Positions 46,807 to 60,682 are shown, numbered from the stretch's first letter. The stretch is 64,000 nucleotides of DNA from Ciona intestinalis (GCF_000224145.3 NW_004190356.2:186001-250000), one strand, 5' to 3'. Made by a program: numbers and translations. The notes: a model not told the origin generated them from the sequence alone.

Positions 46807-49800
46807 TTATCCCCTAGGGGGCGCTGAAGATCCAGGTTGGGTTCCAGCGACGTCTCCAGCAGTTTGACGCGTACGTCTGCTCTGTGCTTCCATCACTCGC
46901 CTAGCGTGCTCGGCTACAGCGTCACGATTCGAGCGCGGTTGATCTATTAATGACTGCATGTCACTGCCGCGTTTGCGACCGCGGTGACGCGAACGCTGTG
47001 CTTCAGCTTGTGGCTGACTACTAGAATTAGCGTTAGATGAAAACTGTTCGATTCTTTGGTGATCAGGATCGGATCTACGACCTGATTGTCTTTGATTATG
47101 ACGTGACTGTGCGTTTTCAACGTACCCGCCACTCGCCGGCGCTACAGAGTATCCTGCCCCAGTTTGAACCCCCTGTATAAGCTCCCCCCTAATGTTTCCC
47201 CTACCCCTATTTTGGTCCCGGGTAACATAGGACCCATGTTCTGTCCGTACAACTTGATGTTGAGATGACACTGGTTCTCCAACCCCAAGCTCAACACATT
47301 CAAAATAACTCTGAAAAAAAACAACATTTTATAAACCTATAACATTGTTTAAAGTCCTAATAAAGGTATGATAAAAGCCTACCAGGAGAAAGTTTTGCCA
47401 CGACAGTTAATATAAAAAGTTTAACAATTGAAAAGGTATTACACAAAGCCACAGATAAAAGGGTTAATATTAATTGCTTTAGCCAGTGATTGTGAAACAG
47501 TAAGTAACAGACAAAACGGACGAATTCTGGATACTGTGTACAGCCACCTTTACTTGTGTGCGAGGTGGCAGATTCAATACCAAACTGCCAATAACCAAGA
47601 TTTTAATATTTATACTTTATTAACATAAACACATAGGTTTAAAGGGATTTTATAAACTTTAACAATTTGTTTAAATTATTTAAGGTAGTATGCTTAGAGA
47701 AAAGTGGTTAATCCTAACCTACTATAAGATACCTGAAACAAAAAAAGTTTGGAAACCACTGGCTTAAGCATAAAAATCACACATAGTGTAAAACAAACAA
47801 CTACAATGTTGTTAGGGATGCACATTACAGAATTTCGAATCCGTGAGATTCGAATCCTTTTGTATTCGAATCTAATTACGGGATTCGGTATTCTGTTTAA
47901 TGACGTAATTACACGTCATCTCATATACTATATTAACAATTTTTGAAACTTATTAATTTTGAAAAAAAATATTTTTGTGTTTGTGGGACTTTCAAGAGTA
48001 AACGTTTCGTAACGTCTTTTCATAACCTGCTATACGTTTCATGACGCAAAAACTACCCAATAGTACAATTTTTGATCATTTTACAGCTCACGTTCCAACA
48101 AGGCGGGTACGAAAGAGTCAATAAACTGACTTATGTGGGTAAAATTATTTTTTCCTATAAATATAAAAAGATTCGAAATTCTAGATTCGGAATTCTAGAT
48201 TCGAAATAAAGTATTCTAGGATATCCTAGAATACCTAATTATTCTGTAATGTGCATCCCTAAATGTTGTATATGTCATTATGTAAAAAATAGAAAATAAT
48301 AACTTACCGGTGGCATATCTCCACTTGGTGGGGGAATTTCTTCCACAATTTCATCTTCAATGTGACTTATAGGGGGGTGTCGGGGCTCAGGTTGACGGGA
48401 TGTGCGTTGGTCCCTTGTCGAACGCTGTGTAGGAGCATGAGACTCTCGAGGTGCACGAGACTGTCGAGTTGCACGAGCAGCACGAGGTTCAGAAGTTCTT
48501 CGGGTTGACGCAGGTCGTTCACGTACAAGGTGAGTACGAACTTGTTTGCGTCGTCGATTCATGATGATAACTATACATGGACAGAATGATTTATCAAAAC
48601 ATGGACAGAATGAATATTTGTATGGGTGTATGTCATATGCTTGTAATGTTCATTATACAGAGTTGAGTTTGTACATGTTACAAATATCCGGATAGTAATA
48701 TAAGGTGGTTGGGAAAAAATCCCAGTAAAGACCAAAAATGCAAATCGTGACCTCCATTGCACATTGCTAAGTTAATGAAGTTTTTATGTTAGTGAAGACT
48801 ATTGATTGAATTGGGAATATATGTAACGAATTTACGATATCAGTACTATCGTCTATCACTATATAACAATTGTGAGGTAGAAAATGAGAAGTACAGTACT
48901 GTGGGAGAATATGAGACATCTTCGGGAAATAATAACCGAATATACCGATTGTGTTCTTTGGAAGTCGTGAGGATACAGTTTAATAATTCTTTAAATGTTT
49001 TTTGTTTCAAATGAAATTGGACAGGAAAATAAAATGAAAAGTTGTCCCATCTTCACCCTTACCCTTACTATATGTTTTAAATGTAATAATTTGAAATATG
49101 CTGTCAAAAGCCACAATCATTAAAGTAATAATTTTGGTATTATGACAATCAAACAGTTAGTATTACCCCCTGCAAACTTTTGTTGGGAAATTTGATTTAG
49201 AAAATACTGCTTTGGATTATAAACTTAACATTACATTTTTTACAACACTTTTAAATTTAGTGTTAACAACTGGGAAAAGCAATTAGAAGCTAGGGATATT
49301 TATTTGTTATGTTATGGCCCTTAACTTAAATAACAGATGTAGTTCACTTATACAAACTATAAAACAGTGCCCACCATCAGTGTGATCATATCCTTTTCCT
49401 GTTACTCTCCATTGTAGCAAGGCACCTGCAACTGATGGAAAAAATGTTTACTTTTTAAAACATAGAAAAAAATTAATTGCGTATTAGGCAAAAAATTTTA
49501 AGTATTTAATTAAAAAAAACCTAGGTTGAAAATAATTATACAGTTAACTTTTTTATTTTCTAGCCACCAAACCGCTTTTTAAAGCTAATAAAATCCATTT
49601 AGAATACTCAAAAAAATGTTATAGTAGTGTGGGGTAAGATGGGACACCTAAAGCACATAATGTCTTAATCTTCTGATCGTGTTTCATTAAACAAATAATG
49701 ACATACTATGGAAGTTGTGAGGATGAGTTTTTATAAGTCTATAAATGTTCTTCATTTATTGACAAATAAGACGAGAAAATAGAACGATAAGGCGTCCCAT

Positions 49801-52800
49801 CTTTCCCCACCCTACTATATGTAACAGTTAAAACATTTTTATCTTGATACGAATACATTGATAACACTTTAGACACCAACCACCACAACATGTTTGCTTA
49901 CAAGATAATGAAGGCCACACAGCCAAGATAAGCCAGGTATACCAGCAAACTTGTATACTTCCTGCTGCCATTAGTGCTTCCCATATGAATCTGGGGTTAA
50001 AAACATCAAAAAAATAATTTATTTAACAATGATTTATTTGTGTGCAAATGATTTATTTAAAACCAAAAACCTATAAAAACTTCTATTTTTGTAAATAGAT
50101 ACAAAATAGAAGCTGTAAGTTGGACAACTCCTAGCATAACTGCTTTTTATTACCAATATGTTACTTTGTTTTTTAATAAAAAAAGTAATGTAGTTTGTAC
50201 AAAATTTAAGCTATTTTTATATTAAAATCATATGGACTCATCAATTTTACATCTTCAGCAATAAATCTTGGGTAATCAGCAAACTGTAGCATAAACAATA
50301 GACTCTACAATGTGCCTCGTTATAAGACTAAAACAATATAGAATAAATAATAGAATTCATATATAATACATTTAAAACTTTCATACCATAAACTATCGAA
50401 AAAAACTGACTCACCGCAATAAAATAAATTGTTCAATGAAGTAATCAATGCAAACAGTAATGAGAGCACTCCCAAGAACAGCAGTGCTTAATATAATACA
50501 ACCCTTTTGAAATTTCAGGGTCAACAGCGCAAATAAGACACCAGTGCCAAAAAGAATTCCCACCGGAATCCACGCAGTTGAGGGATTGTAGAAAGATTGT
50601 AATGCAAGGATGGCTGCAAAGAATAGGATGATAAAAACTACTAACTAGACTAGTTATAACTACATATATAGTAGGGTGGGGATTTAAAGAAAAGAATTAT
50701 AAAACGGTATCCTCATGACCCACATAGNNNNNNNNNNNNNNNNNNNNNNNNNNNNNNNNNNNNNNNNNNNNNNNNNNCACAATCAGGATATTTGGATATT
50801 ATGTGCCAAAGGTGGCCCGTCTTCCCTCACCCTACTTAGTTAAAATTTATAACTTTATTGTTCTCTTTGATTGCGGTTGCAAAGATTTAGAAATATTTTA
50901 AACACAAAGACAGGGTATAGCAACAAAACAACAGTTGTTAAAACAGGCTTACAGTTCAAAACATATTTACATTCAATTGGAAGAAAATGAACGTGGTCTC
51001 TAAACCTAGCAGACAAACGAGCCATTTATGTTAAATTATTATCAAGTTAAACTTCTGGAAACAAAAGTGTGCATAATGACACAACCGTAACAGTGAGGAG
51101 AATTAGGTTTAGAGGATTGACTCAAAGATTGAAATTGTTTGAAATAAAATAAAAAGATTGAAACTTGCTATAAATGGAACGCATATTTAAACTAGTAAAA
51201 AAATGAAAATTTAATACAGGCCCTTATATATATATTTATTATTTATATTATAACAAACAAATATTTCCTAAATAAAGAGATGTACAAGGTGACGAAGGTG
51301 TAGCCACAACACATATTTTCTTTCAATTAAATTTAAATATGTTTTTAATTGTAAAGAATTTTAACAAGTGTTGTTTTGTCGCCATATTCTGTCTTTACGC
51401 TTAATACATTTTGAAATATTCGCTACCGTAATCTTTGAGAAAAATAAAAGCTATTATATACAGTTATTACAAGTAATTTTGGTAAAAGACTTTGAAGACT
51501 AAAAAATCTACAATACGAGAAAAATTCATACATCAATATTATTATTAATGCACTTCACACTTTAATATGGGAATGTGGTTGTTTGTAACCATGGACATAT
51601 GTTTCGTTATAAATCTCCTTAATCCTTACACAAAACATTGTAAGCGCAAACGGAGTGGTTTTTCAGATTAAGAAATAGCACATTATAACAATAATGTTAC
51701 GGTTGTTACTATAAGTGTTAATTTTAAATTTTTTTAAAAATATTCTATATATAAATAACCATTGTGTTTTGTCAATTAGAAAAAATATATATATAGATAG
51801 ATAGGTCTATACTTCATACAATACAAAAAGGTTAGAAAATAGACAATATTGCATAAAAGATAGTTTATTTCTGTAAAATATATATATATATATATATCCT
51901 AAAATCTGCTTACAAATTTTGACTGACTACTTTAATCCATTATAAAACCAGGGTGTAAGGTTTGGTCTGAACTAAAAATTCTTGCCATATTTATTTATTA
52001 TTTGTGGTTAGTTGTCAGTTATAAGAATGGTCAATGAAATAATAGATTTAAATGAAACTTGCAAATTATACTACAAGTTAAGTCAAAATCAAAAGGTTTT
52101 ATGATTGTTGCACATGAATGATGTGTATGACATCATAAAATGATAAATTAACTGACAAAAGGAAATCGGGTGTCATAAGTACACGTGGTTAACATATAAC
52201 GAAATACTCAGTTAAGGATGTTCATCTGATTACGGTTACGTCTGCAGTTAAATAAATGAAAACCAACTGTCAACTTTCTTCCAAAGTTAAAACATTTGTA
52301 TTTATTTAATTACAGCCGCAAAAAAAGACAAAATAAAATTGTAATGGTTAAGTTCTTGGGCAATACAGAATTGTTTGGGGTAAGTGAGGATAAGTAAATC
52401 TTTTGGCAGCTTGTAAAAATTTTACACCTCATTACATATATACATATTATATATATATATATATATACATAATTAACAAAAGTATCTTCTAAAACATTTG
52501 TGTCTTCTACAAATTGTATAAAATAAAATCTTATGCAACCAGAAGTTACGACTTAAATATTTTTGCCTGGCAATAAACCAGGAAGTAAAACAATGCGACT
52601 TGTGATGCAACAAACTTTCCCACCAACAGCTTTACAATGCAAGTTTCGTGTTTCACATGCATTATGCATGTTGTTTCATAACAATCATGTGAGAACTAAG
52701 AACAGCCTACGCCTACCTATCATTAGTATGGACTATGACTGTAGTGTAGGTGAAACATGCATTAAAATTTAAAAATTTACAGGAAAAATTTCTTGCATTC

Positions 52801-54579
52801 AATAAAGCTAAGGTATTTAAAATGTTGAAAAGGTAGTATAACTGTCTTATTTTACAGGGAATTTGATTTTAATATAACATTAAAAAAAAACATTTTTTCC
52901 TTGTCTTTTTTTCCTTGTGTTTTTTTTTCTAACATTTTTTCCTTGTGTTTATATATAATAAGTGTCCAAAACAAAATTTAAAAAAATCCAATTCATGTTG
53001 AAAAACTTAAGAATTACATCACAGTAAAAATTAAATCACAGTAAAATGCAACAAACATTAAAATGCAACTTAAAATTTTAAAATTGTGTAAAAAAAACTT
53101 TTACATTATGTTTCACAATTTACCTCCAATAGCTAAGAGTGTACCCAAGAAAAATCCTTGAAGAAAGAGGCCAACGTATCTGATTAGCATGGTGATAAAC
53201 CCACACAAAATGCCAATACCAGCTGCGATACCTTTAAAATTAGAACTTGAATTATTCATATTGCGCCAATATAATGACAAGATGATGTATTGATTTACAT
53301 TGCAGCAACTTAAAATTTTCGCTGAAATATATCTTAAAGAATAAAGATATTAAATGCATTTCTTTCACACAGAAAAGCTGGTAATTAGAAATGTACGTCG
53401 TTGACAGTTTATTGAGTTGTACGTCTTTGTATGCGAGGCTAATTATTTATTTATTATGTTGAAATACTATGTAGTACTGCTGTAAGGTTTTGACAATTAG
53501 AACTATTGTTTAAAGGTGTGGCATTTTAAAAAGTAAAGCAGTTTATGTTTACGCTGTAACATAGATTAAAGCATATAAAATATTGAAGACTGCACATACA
53601 TATATACCATACTAAAGTTAAACACAAACACTATCCTAATCTTTAGCTATTAATACGCAATAGCATTACTACAGCTAGGCTTGTATTCTCATTTTTCATG
53701 CTAAATGACTACAACAAAAAATGTTTTTAATTTCTCATTTAAGAATATGCAAATAAGACTTTTAAAATTAAACCAGAACCTATTTTAAAACAGGCAGAGG
53801 TGTTAGGTGAAAACTTAATTTTTAACTTTAAAACATACTATTTTGATAACTGAACCCTATAGTAGTATACTATACAATAGGTCTACTAAATGTTTTGTTT
53901 AAAATTACATTGGATTAATCCAAGAACAACTACCTGCCCCAACTTCCATTGAAACTTGTTGCTGAAATATTCTTTCCTCTCGACACATGAGGAAAACTGT
54001 TGTTCCGCCGAATATTAATCCACTGAGAAACATCACGGCTTTAAAACATCGATATCCTGTAACGGACAAAAACAGTTTTAAAGCCAAACGAGTTTGGTAT
54101 CATGGCCGAAAACTTTTTTAGCACTATTTTAAACATACAACAAAAGCCAAACCAGTGTGGTATCACGGGAAAAATCTTTTTTAACAAATTTTAAACATAT
54201 AACAATTCACCACAGAGTGTTCTGGTTGGAATGGTAAATTTAATCAAAATTAAAAATTGTCATTGTTTAAAACTGGGCGACAACGCTTATGTTACACCAT
54301 ATAGCCGAACAAAGAACTCTTTATAAACTTACGCCCTATTGTTAAATAGAAAGTCACATTGTAAAACAAAATGAAATTTGTTAATTGTTAGCGTTATTGT
54401 TAGCCATAAAGAAGCATTTAGGCATAACTAACTATAGGAGCTTTACACATCTTACCAAAGAATGTATAGACCAACCCAAAAAGACAAAACACTGCGCAAA
54501 TTGCTGATATGATTCCATTGTATTCAGTAGTCACTAATTCATTGCATACAAGTGTTGTATTGTTCCATAAGTTTGACAT
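46807..54579 (-). CDS. TMEM198: TMEM198, multi-pass membrane protein
   Basis: Orthologue of TMEM198, a seven-helix membrane protein reported in vertebrates to promote Wnt signalling by aiding LRP6 phosphorylation. Exons: 54579-54456, 54056-53934, 53231-53124, 50613-50415, 49990-49902, 49425-49375, 48570-48308, 47310-46807; 1461 bases, 486 residues, all phases consistent. Conserved stretches include [84 protein letters not shown] and [14 protein letters not shown]. The cytoplasmic tail (from about residue 232) is Arg/Gln/Ser-rich and makes the protein longer than the vertebrate form (about 360). An AG lies one base before the ATG. Introns carry three family A MITEs, a hAT element and an N gap. 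Introns 2-3 and 3-4 have no recognised genes; the latter is 2.5 kb of AT-rich DNA. Confidence 0.92.
47813..48261. mobile_element. Non-autonomous hAT element with 8-bp duplication
   Basis: 449-bp element with inverted ends (tagggatgcacattacagaa at the left, ttctgtaatgtgcatcccta at the right) and a perfect 8-bp target duplication AATGTTGT at 47805-47812 and 48262-48269. Inside are many attcgaa motifs and no coding sequence. It lies in the last TMEM198 intron. The intact duplication suggests a fairly recent insertion. Confidence 0.93.
48896..49074 (+). mobile_element. MITE family A copy
   Basis: Diverged copy (gtactgtgggagaatatgag to cccatcttcacccttac) in a TMEM198 intron. Confidence 0.78.
49623..49818 (+). 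mobile_element. MITE family A copy
   Basis: Complete copy (tagtagtgtggggtaagatg to catctttccccaccctacta) in the TMEM198 intron before exon 6. Confidence 0.88.
50669..50837 (-). mobile_element. MITE family A copy broken by an assembly gap
   Basis: Starts tagtagggtggggatt; the middle is replaced by N (50727-50777); the right end is gtcttccctcaccctactta. It lies upstream of TMEM198 exon 4. Confidence 0.8.
50727..50777. other. Assembly gap (N run)
   Basis: About 50 N inside a MITE copy in a TMEM198 intron. The sequence on both sides continues the same MITE, so little is missing. Confidence 1.
52893..52951 (+). repeat. T-rich tandem repeat
   Basis: Three or so imperfect units of the type ttttttccttgtgttt in TMEM198 intron 3. 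Confidence 0.7.
54073..54200. repeat. Two-copy tandem repeat, about 63-bp unit
   Basis: Two adjacent diverged units, each starting agccaaac(g/c)ag and ending aaacata(c/t)aac, in TMEM198 intron 1, beginning about 17 bases upstream of exon 2. Confidence 0.75.
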
Positions 54580-56146
54580 TCTAAACACAACTGCAAGAAT
54601 GTACAAGGTAATATTAAATGAAAATATACAGTAGAAACATGAACTTAAAGTAGTATATAGCATCAATTTGGTTAACATTTTCAAGAAAAAGTAAAACAAA
54701 GGAAATTTATTAAATTGAAAAGAAATCCTGGTGCTTTTCTTTTTTCCTTTTTTAGTCTCTCGTTTTTTCTATAGGCAAGGGGGGGAGGATTCCTCACTAG
54801 CACCGAAATCCTTTTTAAGGCTAAGTAACAGAGTTCAAAAATTCACTCAATTAATTCAATCAACAAACAGCATAAACCTTTTCCACATGTTAGTTTAAAC
54901 AAAAAGTAAAATGCCTCCCAGACATAAACGATAATCATAGCCTACTCTCACATCCAATGTGAAATAAATGTAAGAATTTATAGATTGAATACATTATACA
55001 TTTACTACGTTAACTTTGATAGGATAAGCTGATAAGCATAACTAAAACAGTCTAATTCAATAACTCAATGTGTTACGACAATAAGATTACTATATTACTT
55101 TAGCTGGTTTAAATACTTAACGGGATTACAAGGGCCAGTCTTTACAGTCAAATCACATGTTGTATTAATTTGACTTATATTTGTTAACACTTTAATTATC
55201 GTGTTACTTAACGCTTAAAGTTAAGATTTTTGATACATATACATTTATATTATACTATGGTATATTTATAACGTCGTCACGAATCAGTTACACGGGAAGA
55301 AACATTTCTTACGGGCGATAAGACAAGTTGTACCACCTGCACCCTTCTGCTATCAGTTTTAAATTTTTCATTTCTTATCAAACTAAGAAAACTGAATTCT
55401 GTCAGAAAAATTACCGTCTTGTAAAATGACGTCACGATGTTGCCAGCATGGATATCATGTATATATATCACAGAAATAAAAAAGAGTAGAACGCGCAACT
55501 GCCCAAAATCGTGATGTATTCTTTTTTCTATTCACGTGACCGCCAACTCCGTCCCCATTTCGCTTGGTCTCCATTGTAAAAGATAGGCGCACAGTGGTTT
55601 TAGGAGGTTTTAGCTATTTTTTTCAAAAACTACACCAACTACTCAAGTTTATTAGGCCAGTTTAGTTATGTGGTAGGTTAACGCTTACAGTTTACCACTC
55701 GTTTGGAAAATTTAATTATTTAGTAATTTTAATTAAAAACTTTAAACAAACGGTTTATTAGAAATATATATATACTAGAAAATAGTTATTTAGAGTACCT
55801 TAAAAGTAAATTGAACATCAGTTTGTGTCCATGATAGCACAGTTGGGATGGAGAAAATGCAGGTCAGTGTTTCCATAATAGCCTCGCTATAAGTTAGAAT
55901 GTACCTTTTCATTCGATTATGTAATTTTTGTATTCGACGCGGATTTGCGATGGTGTCAGAACACTTCAATAATAGAATTCAACAAAACAAATCGATTCGC
56001 CATAAGTACATTATTGGGTTTCGTTGTATTTACAAGAATCATGGTTATAGGATTATAGCATGTCGCCGACCAGAGTAATATGTTTTTACAGTTACACGAA
56101 GAAAAGCATTTACAAGATTACAGATGAGTTCGATAACGTCAATCCG
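54580..56146. other. Intergenic, P450 3' end to TMEM198 promoter
   Basis: Head-to-tail spacer on the minus strand. It should hold the TMEM198 5' UTR and promoter (an E-box-like CACGTGAC near 55535) and the P450 3' UTR. No repeat of the common families and no coding ORF were recognised. Confidence 0.45.
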
Positions 56147-59100
56147 TTATTCGTTGATGATCCTCGGCTTTACAACAACTTTAAACCGGTATGGAACATA
56201 TAGAAGACTGTTGACTCCATCTTTGAGAATAGGAAGCTCTTTGCTCTCGGGATCAGGGAGGATTTCGAATCTTTTGATAATGTTAGCAAGGAAGAGGAAG
56301 ACTTCTGTGATCGCCAACTTTTCCCCAAGGCACGACCGAGCTCCCATACCGAACGCAACCACTCTCTTCGAAGGAATAAATTTCCCGTCTTTGCTGATGT
56401 GACGATAAATGTTGAACTCGCTCGGATTTTTCCAGATATTTGGATCGTGGTGAACCGCATGGAGGTTGGGAAACACCTGAAAGGATTAGAAGTATTTAAA
56501 ACAAGAGCTGGACTAGTTTTATTAAATAGATATATAGAGTAACCTTTGTTCCTTTAGGTATGACGTATCCACCAATCTCTACGTCTTTATTAGCTCGATG
56601 TTGGAGGGCAAGGGGTACAATTGTTTTGAATCTATAAACCTCTTGAGTAAATGCACGGAAGAGCGGGATTTTGTCTCTGTGATCGGTACTTGGAAGAACT
56701 TGTTCACCTTTGAAATTTATTTTAGGTTTAGAAATCTACTTAGTGTTTAAGTGTAGGAGTTACCAATGTTATCAAGTAGTTCTTGATATAACTTTTCTTG
56801 TATCTCTGGATGGTGTATTAACGCCAATAAAGCCCAGAGTATTGTGTTTGTAGTGGTTTCTGTTCCAGCAATAAACATGTCACCTAAACAATGTAGAAGC
56901 TGTGTCTCCTGACAAAACAAATTGTAACTACATCATTTGATGGAGGTAAATAAGCTTACATGGAACCATGAATTTTCAGGAGAGTGTTTCTTCATCTCAA
57001 TAAGGAAAGCATCGATGTAATCTCCAGGTTCGTTCACATCCAATCTTTCCTTGTGAAGATTAATTTCTTTTTGGTTGAATGCTAGAATAAAATAGGAACC
57101 TACTATAACAACTCGACTAAATAAATGGATCCATTGCTCTAAAATTATCCTAATATACTTTGACAATAGAGTTTTTATAACACGGGTATAATATCACCTA
57201 GACACCTACCTCGTGTTTGCTTATGAGTTACCACGTGTAACTTGAATTCTTGTTTTTATGCTTTATTTTTTTGTATGGCTTAGAGTTTGGAAAACCCATT
57301 AGTTATACCACAAGTGGGCCGGACAATTGGAGCAACACTGAATATTGAATGCAAGCAAACTATTTGCACAGTGTTACCCTGCTAGAGTGGACATGCGCCT
57401 ATATTCCACCACTCAAACATAGCATATTATTTAACCTATCAATCCAAGATGAACATCAATAAACTTCTTCAGGGCTCTTTTAAAAGGTTGTATGTATCTG
57501 AGCTTCGGGTAGAAGAACATGAAGTTTAAATATTCTGAATTCTCTGGGTCTCCAAAGCTAAAAGATATTGGAAACAGTCAAAGAAAGCAGAAAAACAATA
57601 CCTATGTTAGAAGATCACTCATGATCGAAATTCGCTGAAAAAAGATCTCCCATCGCGATAATGCGGGTGCGTGAACCGCAATGTTTTCGGTATTCGAACT
57701 TTGATTGATAGGGTATATCTGTTCAGTCACGGTATTTGCAAACTAGAACTTACCAGTCGAAACTGCATTGTACTGCATATTGATACTCAGGGTCACTTAG
57801 ATCGTAAGTCTTTCCAAAAACTACGCTGCAGAGAACGTTTGCTACGGTTCCCCCCAGCATCATCTATAACATAACATTATACAACCAGATCAGTATGCAG
57901 CAACCGATGCAGGCAAAACAAACCTTTAGATCGGTCGGTTTTTGATCCAAATCTTCTAAAATTTTAACGAGATCCTGAGCCACCTCCGATACTCGAGTCT
58001 CCATCGTTCGCCGTCCAATTCCAAGTCTACAAGTACATGAATACTTAATCTTTTAAATGTATGGCCGACAATTCAGACAACCAGTAAGATCTGGGCTAGG
58101 ATCGCGCACAAACAACTGTGCCTAAGCGTCGGAAATGTATGACCTAAACATTCTTGCTTTGTGGGGGCAGGTGTTGCGCACAAATAAAACTGCCAACAAC
58201 ATTAGTCGCGCCTGGCTTGGTACCAATATATGCTTTAAAAAAACTTCGTTAAATATTGAGCTACATTATACACCGCTGAATTTCATTAAGTTTTACTATG
58301 TTACTTACCCTCGTAAAGCGGACAAACTAAAGTTTCTAACATCCAGGTATTTGTTGTGGCCGTCAGCAAACCCAAAACCATAACCATGCGTAAATTGCTC
58401 TACGATGTAAAAACTTGGTCGTGAATTGAAATGTTGAATGTTTTTCACCAAAGCCTGGAAAGATTAACGAAGTTCAGATACCTTCCTATCAGTGGACTGT
58501 GTAGAAATATGAACTTGTGGTATGTAAAGCAAACACCATCTTGTATAATGCTGAGTATTGAAAGGACATGTTTGCACAAGCATACTATAGGCTGGTGTTA
58601 GATGGTACGTGTCACTATTTTCTTTTCCCTTTTGAATTAAAGCAAAACCTGTTTACAAAATTATACAACCGCATCCTCGCAGCTCTGAAACAGCGGCGTT
58701 GTTAATTGTTAAACACATGATCGGAATGATACCTGCAAGCGTATTCCATGTTGCCCAACAGTATTATCAATCTCAAAATTTCCATTTAGTATTGGTTGTT
58801 AAAAAACTTTTTTATGTTAACGCCTTGCATTAATAAAGCCGGGGGCGTTTATATTAAATCGTTTGGCAAGTTCAAGCTAGTAAAGTATTAGCATATTAGC
58901 ATATATTGCGCGAGAAACAAGTTTCGGCGTTCAATATATAATTATTTGTGTATTATCTTAAAGAAGAACTAACTTCAATTTTAATAATTGCTGTACAGAT
59001 AATCAAGCCTAAATGAAATCTACAATTTTTTTTCGTTTAAAACACTCTATTTTTGAAAAAGCGACATTCAGATTCCCAAAATTGTTGAGTGAAAATCCTA

Positions 59101-59470
59101 GTACACCATGGTCTATACAAGACCAGTCAATAATAAAGTTATAAAAGTTGTTAATCATTAGGTCGATTACCTCGTGTATTGATTCAAAATCGTTCAACAC
59201 AACAGCGTCATCTTGTCCAAATCGTGCAGACATGACTGGACCATACTTGCTACGTGACCACTTTGCCAAAGTTTCTTGAACGTACCTTCCAAAAAATGGG
59301 ATAGCACCAAAAATTGGAACCCCTCTAACCCCAGGTGGGTACCGTGGGTGGGGAAACTTCCACCAGTAATAATACACGCACATAACAATGGTGAAAACCC
59401 CGATTAAACCGGAAATAACATGATTCGAAGTCAACGATTCACCAAAATAATAACCAAAACTTTCAAACAT
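56147..59470 (-). CDS. Cytochrome P450, CYP2 clan
   Basis: Microsomal haem-thiolate monooxygenase of 513 residues. Nine exons, as in CYP2 genes: 59470-59171, 58454-58309, 58026-57924, 57863-57754, 57557-57436, 57081-56960, 56908-56764, 56707-56544, 56476-56147; 1542 bases, phases consistent. An N-terminal membrane anchor (VISGLIGVFTIVMCVYYYWW) is followed by the proline hinge (PPGVRGVPIFG). The oxygen-binding I helix is AGTETT (315-320). The ExxR motif is E372-R375 (EVYR). The haem-binding loop is FGMGARSCLG with Cys453. All catalytic landmarks are intact, so an active enzyme is expected; the substrate cannot be inferred. The first exon start is preceded at 5 bases by a good acceptor (TCTTCCAG). 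The intron between exons 5 and 6 holds a SINE fragment. Subfamily not assigned. Confidence 0.93.
57175..57420 (-). mobile_element. Degenerate SINE in P450 intron
   Basis: Blocks tataacacgggtataatatc, ttatgagttaccacgtg and atggcttagagtttggaaaa match the SINE in order; the tRNA-like head is lost. Confidence 0.6.
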
Positions 59471-60413
59471 ATTGTCTGGAAGACAACACAAGTTTAAGTG
59501 ATTTCGCACTTTCAAAAACGAATTCCAGACGTACAGCACTGGTAATTTAATACTTCAACGGAACTCCAGAACCTGCTGTTCGGTCTGACCAGGCTGAGTT
59601 CAATCCGGTGTTTCCAGATTCAACTGTTTTTGTTAATAAGATTTATATAAAGCTATTGCCTTTGCACGATCAACTGTTTCTATTTAAGTTTTACCGCGGT
59701 CAGCTTTGAAACGTTAGACATATAGTTCGAAATGTCATCAGGATGACTTGCTCGATTAGAAGTAGTAAAAGTAATATTTCCGTACGTGAACATCTCCCTA
59801 CTGTAGTAATTAGCGCAAATCTCTGTAGTAACTGCCGACAACCAGGTTTTACTTACGGCCAAGGAACAGGCGCAACTGGTACCGCAGGTTAGAGACACTG
59901 CGGTCGCAAATTTAAACAAACAGAAGAAAGGCAATATTTAAGAACCGGTGGCGCTAGAAAGCTAGTCAAAACGGTAATTGTTGGGGTCAACATTCCGTCT
60001 CTACAAGTTTAAAAACTTGGATATTTTTAAAACTTAACGACAACTGTTTCTACAATAAGCATATTTACACATATTCTTAAATAATCATTTAATCCTCGTA
60101 CATCACAGGCCTTCATGAAATAATTCATGTAACAGCATTTTACCTGCTAGTCCACAATTACCAATGGCGACCGAAAACCGCTTTGTTGGTTACTACTGGT
60201 TTGTTTTTGATCAAGATACGTCGACCGTTGTATTAAAAAGGTTAAATTATATTATGCTATTTTGTTTTATACGTGTTTACTCATTAGAGCTTGGCTCTCT
60301 TGTCTATAAACAGTTGGTCTTGTTGTTGTTCTTTGCTATGATCATTTCCACTTATCTCAACTGGTAATCTCACGTTTATTTTTTAATCTCTTGATTGAAA
60401 TCAAATTATAATA

Positions 60414-60606
60414 TAGTAGGGCGGGGGAAGATGGGACACCTTTTTATTCTATTTTCTCGTCCTATTTAGTAGTAAACAAAGAACTTTTAAAGAATTATAA
60501 AACTGTATCTTCACGACTCCCATAGACCATTGTTAATTGTTTAAAACACAATCAGGATATTTAGATATTCTGTGTTAAAGGTGTCCTATCTTCCCCCATC
60601 CTACTA
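60414..60606 (-). mobile_element. MITE family A copy
   Basis: Complete, well preserved: tagtagggcgggggaagatg to tatcttcccccatcctacta. Confidence 0.92.
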
Positions 60607-60682
60607 TATGTATTCATAAATGGTAGAAAAAGTTTTAAGATTTTAAACCACATAATTAGAAAGTATAGTAAACCATCATTGT

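Noticed and set aside
60164-60367. 66-codon ORF with a good ATG context and hydrophobic segments
   Set aside because: No neighbouring splice signals, repeats of motif or family likeness. Expression data would be needed to call it.
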